Shown one piece after another: positions 1 to 8,068 of a DNA stretch of 64,000 bases. Numbering within the stretch: the first letter of the stretch is position 1; each line of letters opens with the position of its first letter. The DNA is from Planktothrix agardhii NIES-204 (GTDB lineage: Bacteria > Cyanobacteriota > Cyanobacteriia > Cyanobacteriales > Microcoleaceae): assembly GCA_003609755.1 (NCBI GenBank), contig AP017991.1, positions 3,459,001 through 3,523,000 of the forward strand. Reading direction: 5' to 3'. Under the pieces are notes generated by a model. The model did no database searches, was not told the DNA's origin, and saw only the letters and a program-made list of their open reading frames with translations. Both the position numbers and the translations under genes were made by a program.

Positions 1-1
1 T

Positions 2-2116
2 GCACCAACAAGTGCTGGTAAATCTACCCTGGTCAATGCCATGATTGGGAGAGAGTTACTCCCTAGTCGTACTCTTGATATGACAGCTTATCCGACAGAA
101 ATAGTGTTTAAAGCAGAATTAACAGAACCCGTTTTAACCATTAGTGAAGCTACTTTATCTTTATTTAATGAAGCAATGGAAACATTGCGAATTGAAATAG
201 TAGAATGTTTAGGATGGGATAATACTTTAGAGAAAATTGCTGATTATCCACTTCTAAAAAATTTAGCTGAGAAAGTTAAAGAAAGAGAACTAATTTTTCC
301 ACAGCAGATTACAGGATATGGGGAGATTAAACAAGCTCTAACAGAAATCAATGATTTTGTTAGGCTTTGTAGCAAGTTGGATTCTAGCATTAATCAGATT
401 TGGCGTAAAATTAAGGATCTACCTCGTATCGAAACACCTTTTATACAAGATGAAAAAATTAACATAACAAAAAGGCTCGGTAATTTAGTCATTATTGATA
501 CACCTGGGCCAAATTCCAGAGAAAACAATACAGAAGAAACACCAGAAGACATTAGAAAGCAACTGATTAGAAAACAACTCAATCAAAGTTCAGTTGTTTT
601 AGTTGTCTTAGATTATACAGTTTTTAATACTGAAGTTGATAACCAGATCAGAACTGAGATTAAAGAGATTGTAGAGGTTATTGGTGAAGATAACTTATAC
701 ATTTTAGTGAATAAAATCGATCAACGTAAACCGGGTGACACAATAACTTCTGAACAATTGCGAGAGTCAATTATAGCCAGCTTTAATCTAAATTCTTCTG
801 ACAACAGAAATAATAAAGTTTTTGAAGTTTCGGGAAGAAGGGCTTTTTGCGCTACTAATTTTATTCAAGAAATTAAACAATATTCTCCTGAAGCAATATC
901 TGAACTAAAAATATCTGAACTAAAAACGGCTAAACCTTTAGCAGCAGAAGTTTTTGGGATGGACTGGCAGGAAGAACTAGAGGAGACAACAGTTGATATG
1001 CTTCAGAAAAAAGCTAGAAAGCTCTGGGGTAAATCAAAGTTCAGTGATTTTTTGGAAAATACCATTAATGTACTTTTAGTTAAGAGCGCTCCTCTTTCTC
1101 TTAAAAGTTCACTGAAGCGGAGTGAAAATCGTTTAAAGAATCTCAATAATGATCTGATATGTTGGCAGAGTGGTTTCAATAGAGATTTTAACCAAATTCA
1201 AGGCGAAATTGAATTTGTTGAAGGCGAAAAGAAACTCATTGAAACGAATGAAAATGTTTTAGCAGACAAACTCAATAAAGAGTTGAATGATTTAAATGAT
1301 TACTTGGATTATGTACTAAAAAATTGGACTGAGAATATTCGCTCTAGCGATTTAGATAAAAAGATCTCTGCTGTTGGTATTAATACCAAAACTTTAGAGT
1401 GTACAAGTGAGAAGGGGAGTAAGAATTATTCTCAAACAATAAAACAGTGTACAGAACAATATTTTAAAGATCTTCTCTCAGAGAAAGAGAAACTAATTAA
1501 GAATTGTATTTCAGCCACTGAGGAGGAATTATCTAAACTGATCAACCAACATTTGCGAGGAATACAAGATTCTGTAAAACGAGTTCGGAAAAGAATACAA
1601 ACTAATTTTTTAATTGATTTGGATCTGACCGATGAGTGGCAATTGCCAGATTTTTCTGCTGATGAAATCCCTGATGGAATGTCTAATATAAACATGGGTA
1701 TTAAGCCCCAAATTTCTATTTGGGGTCAATTGCATAATGCTTTTGTTTCACCTCTAAATTTATTGAGATTGGACATTCCGATTGTTCAAGAAAAATATTC
1801 CATTGATGTGCAACAGTATATTCAAGAAGCTACTGAGTTAATGAAAGATAATTTTGAAGAGAGAAAATCTGAAATGAAACAGTATATTAAAAACCAATTA
1901 TCTAAAGAATATATTACGAATGAAAATAATGTTTCTTACAGTGATTATATCGATCAAATATCAACGATTTTGCAGCAAATCCTTGAATCCAAAAAATTAT
2001 CAGAAGAACCTTTGAAAGAACTCAAAGTTAAACTTGAATTTGCAATTAAAGAAAGCCAAGAACTATTGAGCCAAGTTGAAGATCAGTTAATAGATGTAGA
2101 AAAATTAATAGACTAA
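2..2116 (+). CDS. Dynamin-like GTPase (5' end outside window)
   Basis: Large GTPase of the bacterial dynamin-like type, expected to bind GTP and remodel or tether membranes. The frame is open from base 2, and the P-loop APTSAGKST is encoded before the first in-frame ATG (base 41), so the true start lies upstream of the window and a start at 41 would cut off the G1 motif. G3 is DTPGPN and G4 is NKID. The C-terminal half is long, charged and helical, with coiled-coil character typical of dynamin stalks. No clear membrane segment is visible in the part seen. A 93-base gap separates it from a convergent gene. Family assignment rests on the G motifs plus the long helical tail; a different large P-loop GTPase of the septin/TRAFAC class is possible. 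Confidence 0.8.
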   Translation, partial: APTSAGKSTLVNAMIGRELLPSRTLDMTAYPTEIVFKAELTEPVLTISEATLSLFNEAMETLRIEIVECLGWDNTLEKIADYPLLKNLAEKVKERELIFPQQITGYGEIKQALTEINDFVRLCSKLDSSINQIWRKIKDLPRIETPFIQDEKINITKRLGNLVIIDTPGPNSRENNTEETPEDIRKQLIRKQLNQSSVVLVVLDYTVFNTEVDNQIRTEIKEIVEVIGEDNLYILVNKIDQRKPGDTITSEQLRESIIASFNLNSSDNRNNKVFEVSGRRAFCATNFIQEIKQYSPEAISELKISELKTAKPLAAEVFGMDWQEELEETTVDMLQKKARKLWGKSKFSDFLENTINVLLVKSAPLSLKSSLKRSENRLKNLNNDLICWQSGFNRDFNQIQGEIEFVEGEKKLIETNENVLADKLNKELNDLNDYLDYVLKNWTENIRSSDLDKKISAVGINTKTLECTSEKGSKNYSQTIKQCTEQYFKDLLSEKEKLIKNCISATEEELSKLINQHLRGIQDSVKRVRKRIQTNFLIDLDLTDEWQLPDFSADEIPDGMSNINMGIKPQISIWGQLHNAFVSPLNLLRLDIPIVQEKYSIDVQQYIQEATELMKDNFEERKSEMKQYIKNQLSKEYITNENNVSYSDYIDQISTILQQILESKKLSEEPLKELKVKLEFAIKESQELLSQVEDQLIDVEKLID

Positions 2117-2209
2117 CAAAAATCAATGATTTCAATTGAAAACGAGGGAGAAAGAAGCAAACGATTGACACCCCGTAATCTTCTCCCTGCACCCAAAACC
2201 TGACACCTG

Positions 2210-2695
2210 TTAATGATGAATTTCCAGACTTAAAACATAACGACCCATTTGCAAATTTTCCGACCAGAGTTCATATTCCAAACGCACATATTCCGGCAGA
2301 GGATGTCCGACTAACTCCAACTTCCGAGTAAAATTACGCAGACGCAATTGACTGCCTATAGCTTGTAAATCCGTTTGTAAATAATAGCGACTCAAGCCAT
2401 ACATTCCCTGTTGCCATAAATGACGATAACTATATTTTCCCTGTCCCTGCATCGTCATCACCGCCCGATAGGGAGACACCTCCAGCCACAATAACCGGGG
2501 TTTCTGGGGAGGTTTTGGCGTTTCCTGGGGCAAAATATCAGGCTCCCATTCCACTAAGGCAGGTTCATGTAACAATAAATGGAACTGGTCGCGCTCCTTC
2601 TGATAGAGGGTTGCCGACCCCTCAATTAAAGAGCGAAGGGGTAAGTCTATGGCAACTAAAGACAGACTCACGGGGACACGATAGTGTGTTAACAT
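2210..2695 (-). CDS. Conserved hypothetical protein
   Basis: 161 residues, soluble, with no signal peptide or membrane segment. It is rich in Leu, Tyr, Arg and Glu, with a proline-rich stretch (PQETPKPPQKP) near residues 55-66 followed by a beta-rich half containing many aromatic residues. I do not recognise a named domain. The ATG is preceded by GAGATGAG, a weak ribosome-binding site. It is divergent from aroA (107 bases between starts) and convergent with the dynamin-like gene. The codon use resembles the housekeeping genes around it, so it is probably a native cyanobacterial gene and not a recent import. Confidence 0.6.
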   Translation of the reverse strand: MLTHYRVPVSLSLVAIDLPLRSLIEGSATLYQKERDQFHLLLHEPALVEWEPDILPQETPKPPQKPRLLWLEVSPYRAVMTMQGQGKYSYRHLWQQGMYGLSRYYLQTDLQAIGSQLRLRNFTRKLELVGHPLPEYVRLEYELWSENLQMGRYVLSLEIHH

Positions 2696-2802
2696 AACTC
2701 ATCTCAATATTAGGTAAAATTCTCGATGTTTCCAATTTGCTTAGGGTCGAGAAAGCGGTAGGATCACTTTTAGAAATCAGTGGCCTAATCTAAAATCATA
2801 AA

Positions 2803-4152
2803 ATGCAAGAGACTATCGTAACAACAGAAAATAGAGAAACTGAGCAAATATTAACAATACACCCCCCCAAATCGGGATTATCCTTACAAGGTCGCATCCG
2901 CATTCCTGGGGATAAGTCAATTTCCCATCGGGCTTTAATGTTAGGAGCCTTAGCCAAAGGTGTCACCACCATCGAAGGGTTATTGTTAGGAGCAGACCCC
3001 CGCAGCACCGCCCAATGTTTTTCTCGGATGGGGGCAGAAATTTCCGAGTTAAATTCCGAACGGGTAGAAGTCAAAGGCATTGGACTGGGTAATCTGCAAG
3101 AACCCCTGGAAGTTTTAGACGCCGGAAATTCCGGTACAACCCTACGATTAATGTTAGGAATACTCGCCTCCCACCCCGGACGATTTTTTAGTGTCACCGG
3201 GGATAGTTCCCTGGCACGTCGCCCCATGTCCCGTGTTACTAAACCTTTACAACAGATGGGGGCCACCATTTGGGGCCGTCAAGGGGGGTCTTATGCACCC
3301 CTAGCGGTTCAGGGTCAAGCCCTGCGCCCGATTCATTATGTTTCCCCCATTGCTTCAGCCCAGGTGAAATCCTGTATTCTGTTAGCCGCGTTGATGACGG
3401 AGGGGGAAACCACCGTTACCGAACCCGCCCTGTCCCGGGATCACAGTGAACGAATGTTAAGGGCATTTGGGGCTAATTTAACCGTTGAACCGGATACTTA
3501 TAGTGTAACGGTTAAAGGGCCAGCAGAACTGCACGGTCAGCACGTTGTAGTTCCGGGGGATATTAGTTCGGCGGCTTTTTGGTTAGTAGCGGCGGCCATT
3601 GTTCCCGGGTCGGAATTAGTCGTGGAAAATGTGGGGGTAAACCCGACTCGCACAGGGATTTTAGAAGCCTTAGAAAAAATGGGAGCGAATTTACAATTAG
3701 ACAATGAACGGACTGTGGCGGGGGAACCTGTGGCGGATATTCGAGTTAAATATAGTCTGTTAAAAGCCTGTGAAATTGGGGGGGATATTATTCCTAGATT
3801 AATTGATGAAATTCCGATTTTGGCGGTGGCTGCGGCTTTTGCTGAGGGGACAACTATTATTAAAGATGCGGAAGAATTAAGGGTGAAAGAAAGCGATCGG
3901 ATTACGGTAATGGCGACTCAAATGAGTCAATTGGGAGCTAAAATTAGTGAACGTCCCGACGGTTTAGAAATTACCGGGGGTTTTCCTTTAAATGGGACAG
4001 AAGTTGATAGCGATACGGATCATAGAATTGCCATGAGTTTAGCGATCGCGGCTTTGAATTGTCAAGGAAAAACTACTATTCACCGCGCCGAAGCTGCCGG
4101 AATTTCTTATCCGAATTTCGTGGCTACGTTAACCGAAATTTGTACGGTTTAA
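2803..4152 (+). CDS. aroA: 3-phosphoshikimate 1-carboxyvinyltransferase (EPSP synthase)
   Basis: Transfers enolpyruvyl from phosphoenolpyruvate to shikimate 3-phosphate, the sixth step of the shikimate pathway to chorismate and the aromatic amino acids; cytosolic. 449 residues is normal for the family. Family motifs visible in order: [10 protein letters not shown] near residues 33-42 (shikimate-phosphate and PEP binding), [10 protein letters not shown] near 106, SLARRPM near 131, a [15 protein letters not shown] block near 335 carrying the catalytic acid, and LRVKESDRI near 360. The longer N-terminus and the GNSGTTLR form point to the class II type. No neighbour belongs to the pathway, so it looks monocistronic; a hairpin follows the stop. 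Confidence 0.97.
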   Translation: MQETIVTTENRETEQILTIHPPKSGLSLQGRIRIPGDKSISHRALMLGALAKGVTTIEGLLLGADPRSTAQCFSRMGAEISELNSERVEVKGIGLGNLQEPLEVLDAGNSGTTLRLMLGILASHPGRFFSVTGDSSLARRPMSRVTKPLQQMGATIWGRQGGSYAPLAVQGQALRPIHYVSPIASAQVKSCILLAALMTEGETTVTEPALSRDHSERMLRAFGANLTVEPDTYSVTVKGPAELHGQHVVVPGDISSAAFWLVAAAIVPGSELVVENVGVNPTRTGILEALEKMGANLQLDNERTVAGEPVADIRVKYSLLKACEIGGDIIPRLIDEIPILAVAAAFAEGTTIIKDAEELRVKESDRITVMATQMSQLGAKISERPDGLEITGGFPLNGTEVDSDTDHRIAMSLAIAALNCQGKTTIHRAEAAGISYPNFVATLTEICTV

Positions 4153-4174
4153 AATTGTCTTAAAAACCAAGAAT

Positions 4175-4203
4175 CCCGGTTTCTGATTAGTTGAGAAGCC
4201 GGG
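4175..4203. terminator. Hairpin after aroA, CCCGG-type dispersed repeat
   Basis: CCCGGTTTCT at 4175-4184 pairs with AGAAGCCGGG at 4194-4203 around a 9-base loop, with one G-T mismatch. It begins 22 bases after the aroA stop. The same GAAACC/GGTTTC sequence occurs after purB, after the gene ending at 27084 and beside atpC, so this is a member of a dispersed repeat family that may also serve as a terminator. There is only a short T-run after it. Confidence 0.6.
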
Positions 4204-4263
4204 TTTCAACGCATTTTTAAAATATACTTTTAACAATTTAAGGTTAAGTATAATGGAACATAA

Positions 4264-4668
4264 TCAACGAATAAAAGTAATCTGACAAATATTAAGAACT
4301 ATTACAGGTTCAAATTCTTTGCGATCAGATGTGAGCAATATTCCTGCTTCTTTCTTAGCTAAAGCTAGGGCAAAACAATCGGCTAAAGAAATTCGTTTTA
4401 TACTTGCTTTATAACGTCCAACCGTTCGCCAAAACATGGCATCTAAATCGTAACGAGTGATTATATTAATATTAGTTAATTCCTGTATCAGTTGTTCTGT
4501 TTCTGCTTCGCCAATATCCCTATAAAAATCATAGTAAACTTCACAAAGGTTAATGGCATGAACCATACAAGTGTGATCTTGATTAACCAGGGTTTCTCTA
4601 ACAATATCTGCACCCGTTTCATTCCGCAAAAAAGCAATCACAGCACAAGCATCTAAAATAATATTCAT
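4264..4668 (-). CDS. PIN-domain ribonuclease toxin (VapC-like)
   Basis: Predicted metal-dependent RNase toxin of a type II toxin-antitoxin pair. All four acidic PIN residues are in place: Asp6 in MNIILDAC, Glu43 in LCEVYYD, Asp97 in SLADCFALALA and Asp115 in LTSDRKEF. 134 residues is the usual length. The start codon overlaps the stop of the upstream gene in an ATGA arrangement, typical of translationally coupled antitoxin-toxin operons. The gene looks intact. The cellular RNA target cannot be read from the sequence. Confidence 0.85.
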   Translation of the reverse strand: MNIILDACAVIAFLRNETGADIVRETLVNQDHTCMVHAINLCEVYYDFYRDIGEAETEQLIQELTNINIITRYDLDAMFWRTVGRYKASIKRISLADCFALALAKKEAGILLTSDRKEFEPVIVLNICQITFIR

Positions 4669-5000
4669 CCGTTGCGTTCCTCCCAGTCAATATCCTTTTG
4701 TTTTTGTTGAGCAAAATCTTCACTACTGGTGGAAGCATGAGCATATTTTCCTTGTAGGGTATTAATCAAAATTTTTCGTTTTTTGAGTTTATCAACAGAA
4801 ATTAATCGCTCTTCTAAAACATCTTCCTTGCCTTTTTCAAAAGATTCTTTAAACCCAGGAATTTTAAGTAATTTTTCTGTTGCTTCTTGACTTTCTCGTT
4901 CTGCTAAATATGATAAAAAATCCGCAGCTACCATGAGTTTTTCAGGAGATAGCTGATCAACATACTGTTTAACTTGATTGCGAATATCGGTAATGTTCAT
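4665..5000 (-). CDS. Probable antitoxin partner of the PIN toxin
   Basis: 111 residues from the ATG at 5000. The frame stays open to 5084, but the extra residues (rich in Lys and Phe) look like translated promoter DNA. The N-terminus has an amphipathic LSPEKLMVAADFLSYLAERE helix, seen in antitoxins of the DUF2281/VapB type, followed by a charged, flexible C-terminus expected to wrap the toxin. It overlaps the toxin gene by four bases and precedes it, as expected. DNA-binding and autorepression are inferred from the system type only. No strong ribosome-binding site was seen before 5000. Confidence 0.7.
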   Translation of the reverse strand: MNITDIRNQVKQYVDQLSPEKLMVAADFLSYLAERESQEATEKLLKIPGFKESFEKGKEDVLEERLISVDKLKKRKILINTLQGKYAHASTSSEDFAQQKQKDIDWEERNG

Positions 5001-5315
5001 AAAGTGCTTTTGAATTGGGTTATTGTTTATAATATATTTTTTTTTAAGAATGCGATCGTAAAAACTAAAGAAACCCAGTTTCAACAGAAGCGCTCGCAGT
5101 TAACCCAACCTGAGTATTAGGATGTACTAGACTAAAATAATATTCATCCGTTTTTATTTTACAGTGTGATCGCTGATTCTGAAAAGAATCAACAAGTACC
5201 ATAAAAACCCCTATTAATTCTGTTAACTTTTATAATATTTTTTGAAAATAATCTTGTGAGTTTTTAAAGACTCAAGTAAAGTATATAAAATATTGTTAAC
5301 TGGAGATCAACATTG
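5001..5315. other. 315-base intergenic stretch with a duplicated PIN-gene start
   Basis: No gene supported. It holds the presumed divergent promoters of the toxin-antitoxin pair and the next gene. At 5132-5152 there is a 21-base exact copy of the PIN toxin start region (4653-4673), in the same orientation, including its ATG and the next few codons. On the minus strand this copy reads MNIIL, then Val and a stop, so it looks like the tip of a lost second PIN gene or a small duplication. Confidence 0.55.
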
Positions 5316-5918
5316 ATGTTAGTTCCTAATCGAGACCAATACCGCCCTTCGGAAGAAGAAATTGAGCAAATGTGGCAAGAATTACAAGTCGTATATACCC
5401 CCCTAGAAGATCCATCTGTTAATAAACTCCTCCAAGAATTAAGAAAAATTTTGGTTAATGGGGGTGCGGAGTTCGCCCGATTTAAGGTTTCTCCCCATGC
5501 GGTGTTAAATTGGTTTGGCTCCAGGGACTTACTGAATGAAATTAATTTTTTTGAACAGTTTGTTACCTTACCCCCAGTGATGGATGGTTTATCAGCTTTA
5601 GAAATTGAAACCCCTTTAACCACAGACCTAGACCTAACGGAAGATACCAGTGCTTTCACCTTAGATGGAGAATTAGCAGAGGCTTTATTTTTAGGTGGCG
5701 CAGATGAAGAATTTGAAGGAACTGCGAAACAAGCCAAGGATATCGGGATGAAATTTTGTGAGACTTTGTTTGGAAGTCGCTATGATGAAATTCAGATGTA
5801 TATTTCTCAAGAACCTTGGACAGAGTGGTTCGCGGGCGTTTCTTGGGATGTGACTTGGTTTGGAATTGATAAGCGAAACTATCAAGTTTGGGTATTGTGT
5901 ATTACGGATACCGATTAA
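5316..5918 (+). CDS. Conserved hypothetical protein, acidic
   Basis: 200 residues from the ATG at 5316; a TTG just before it (5313) could add one residue. GGAG at 5302 is a ribosome-binding site suited to either. The protein is acidic, rich in Glu, Asp and Trp, without signal peptide or membrane segment. The middle (about residues 95-125) is a flexible acidic stretch; the C-terminus is Trp-rich (EPWTEWFAGVSWDVTWFG) and looks like a compact beta fold. I do not recognise the family. The codon use resembles nearby native genes. Confidence 0.6.
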   Translation: MLVPNRDQYRPSEEEIEQMWQELQVVYTPLEDPSVNKLLQELRKILVNGGAEFARFKVSPHAVLNWFGSRDLLNEINFFEQFVTLPPVMDGLSALEIETPLTTDLDLTEDTSAFTLDGELAEALFLGGADEEFEGTAKQAKDIGMKFCETLFGSRYDEIQMYISQEPWTEWFAGVSWDVTWFGIDKRNYQVWVLCITDTD

Positions 5919-6177
5919 TTAGAGAGCGATTCCTAGTCAATAAGTTGGGATTACACTTTTTGGTTTTCCCCGCTATAATTGGCTTTAGGGTGAAATTCAA
6001 GCCATCGTCATCGAGAATTAACACCTAAATTAAAAAAAAAGATTGCTTTTTCAAAGTTTATGCTATACTCATGATCGAGGAAGTTGCTTTGAGTGGCATC
6101 AGCCCTGTATGCAAAGAAAAATCGTTCAGGTTGGAAAGCGTTAACCCTTTAGAAATTAGAACAACTTAAGAGGTATT

Positions 6178-6402
6178 ATGAGCCAAAAGGTTATACACCC
6201 GATGGATAAATTACAGCGTCAGGTGGATTCCCTGGTCAAGTCTGACATTATCAAACCTTCCGATAGTCTATGGAAAATTGCCCTTCTCTATGGCGATGAA
6301 TGGAAATATTGGAAACAGGAATTGTTAGAATTTGGTTTCTCCATGCAAGATCCACTCAGCGAGTTATTAGCCGTTGAAGCTTGGGATGAAGACGAAGATT
6401 AG
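6178..6402 (+). CDS. Small conserved hypothetical protein
   Basis: 74 residues with a good ribosome-binding site (AAGAGGT just before the ATG). The sequence is soluble and mostly helical, with an IALLYGDEWKYWKQELLEFGF core and an acidic DEDED end. A TATACT -10-like box lies near 6063-6068, about 110 bases upstream, so it probably has its own promoter. It may be a small cyanobacterial regulatory or accessory protein; no function can be assigned. Confidence 0.6.
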   Translation: MSQKVIHPMDKLQRQVDSLVKSDIIKPSDSLWKIALLYGDEWKYWKQELLEFGFSMQDPLSELLAVEAWDEDED

Positions 6403-6562
6403 AAACCTATTTCTCAAACTCTCCTTGATTTCAGTCGGTCTATAATCAATCAAAAATTCATCCTTTCAAATTCCACTGTCTAAAGTTTTGTATTTCTCTA
6501 TCCGTGGCTTTTAGTCCTTTGCTCTTTCCTCCTGCTTTGCATAAATCTTCCTCACGATTTGA

Positions 6563-7771
6563 TCAATTTAGGCACTGGGCTAAAGCTTGAGATAGAGATT
6601 GAGCCGTTGGATAGCGATCCTTGGGTCGGTATTCCGTGGCTTGTTCAATCACTTTTCGCAGTTGAGGCGTAATCGTGGGAACGTTATCGAGTTCAAAACC
6701 ATAACTATTCCCTCGTTTACCATAGAATTTGAGGGGTGTTTCGGCGGTCAGTAAAAAAATTAAGGTTGTACCGATCGCATATAAATCCGATTGAGTCAGG
6801 GGTTGTCCTCGATCCTGTTCAGGAGCGCTATATCCTTCAGCCCCGATGCGGGTTCCGGGCGGCGTTCCGATTTCCTTCACGGCTCCAAAGTCCAAAACTA
6901 CAATGCGGTGATCCCGTCTCCGCAACAGCAAATTGGCAGGCTTGATATCTCGGTGGATTAGAGGCGGATCGAGGGAGTGAATATAGTCTAATATCTCGCA
7001 GGTTTGAATCATCCACTGGATCGCCTGTTGGGGAATTACTGGCCCCCGTTGATGGATATACTGTTCCAGATCGGTGCCATGGATCATTTCCATGACTAAA
7101 TATTTTTTGCCATCTTCCACGAAAAAGTCATAAAACTGGGGAATTCCCCCATGGTTTAAGGCTTTTAGGGTACGGGCTTCCCGTTCAAATAATTCTTGGG
7201 CCTTGGCAATTTGTGCCATATCCGCATTCATTTCTTTGAGAACAACGACAACAGGGACAGCCGATTTAGCCGTGGTAGAATCCCAGGCTAGGGTGGTTGT
7301 TCCCATTCCTCCCTGTCCGATGGTTCTCAATACTTGATATTGTCGGATTGTGCGTTCAACCAGAATGGGAAGCCCACAATGAATACAGAATAAATTCCCC
7401 GGCGTATTCCCTTGATGTTTACAGGAGGGAGGAGTGGCCGGAATAGCAATGACACTGGCCTGAAGTTGAATTTGCAATAAGGGGCCATCTTTTGCTAATT
7501 CAATTAAAGCACCATCCCCGACTAAACCCTGATTCATGAGAACCCCATTCACAAAGGTTCCATTTGTTCCCTTACTCACGAGTAACCAAAGGGAATTCAG
7601 GGTTTCATCCGTTGGACGGTGTAACTCCAGATGATAACGGGAAACCAAGGAATCAACGATTACAACTTGATTATCCGCCGCCCGTCCAACTCGAATTACC
7701 GCCTCCTGTGCAAATGTCCACTGTCGCAGGGGGGTTTTTTGTTGGGGGTCTAACAACGTTAGAATTAACAT
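6563..7771 (-). CDS. FHA-domain serine/threonine protein kinase
   Basis: 402-residue Hanks-type kinase with an N-terminal phosphothreonine-reading domain. FHA motifs: VGR at 28-30, SRYH at 44-47 and NGTFVNG at 70-76. A zinc-ribbon-like CKH...CIHC pair lies at 117-132. Kinase: glycine loop GQGGMG at 152-157, Lys179, HRDIKPAN at 273-280, DFG at 294-296 and APE at 316-318. All catalytic residues are present and there is no membrane segment, so it is cytosolic. The FHA domain suggests autophosphorylation-dependent or partner phosphopeptide binding. A PP2C phosphatase with its own zinc ribbons is the next gene upstream on the same strand, a plausible functional partner. Confidence 0.93.
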   Translation of the reverse strand: MLILTLLDPQQKTPLRQWTFAQEAVIRVGRAADNQVVIVDSLVSRYHLELHRPTDETLNSLWLLVSKGTNGTFVNGVLMNQGLVGDGALIELAKDGPLLQIQLQASVIAIPATPPSCKHQGNTPGNLFCIHCGLPILVERTIRQYQVLRTIGQGGMGTTTLAWDSTTAKSAVPVVVVLKEMNADMAQIAKAQELFEREARTLKALNHGGIPQFYDFFVEDGKKYLVMEMIHGTDLEQYIHQRGPVIPQQAIQWMIQTCEILDYIHSLDPPLIHRDIKPANLLLRRRDHRIVVLDFGAVKEIGTPPGTRIGAEGYSAPEQDRGQPLTQSDLYAIGTTLIFLLTAETPLKFYGKRGNSYGFELDNVPTITPQLRKVIEQATEYRPKDRYPTAQSLSQALAQCLN

Positions 7772-7828
7772 AAATTCAGTTATCAGTTAAGAGAATTACG
7801 AATAGGTAATGATTAATGGGTAATGAGT

Positions 7829-7951
7829 TTACCGATACTTTTTGGCTTTTGTATCAGGTTGCTGTAAGTATTTAATAGTTTCGTTTTTTCTCAACGTATT
7901 TGGATGCAGATCCAGAAATTCGACCGCTTTTCTGAGTGGTATGTATGCCAT
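7829..7951 (-). pseudogene. Remnant of IS607-type recombinase (MerR-like HTH tip)
   Basis: A 40-residue frame from an ATG at 7951. Its first part, LRKAVEFLDLHPNTLRK, is the helix-turn-helix start typical of the IS607 orfA serine recombinase. After NTLRK the expected KYADEGKI-type continuation is damaged, and the frame ends at 7829 far short of the catalytic resolvase domain. No orfB/tnpB is near. It lies in the 297-base gap between the kinase and phosphatase genes. Recognition is from the HTH motif only. Confidence 0.6.
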
Positions 7952-8068
7952 GTCTTAAACTATAACATACGTTAGCATTTGTTAACAAAACTTACTCTGT
8001 TAAACAACCTCCCTATGCTCTCTCTAAGAGAGTCCTAAAAGACTCACTAGGTTGAGACACCCCTTCCC

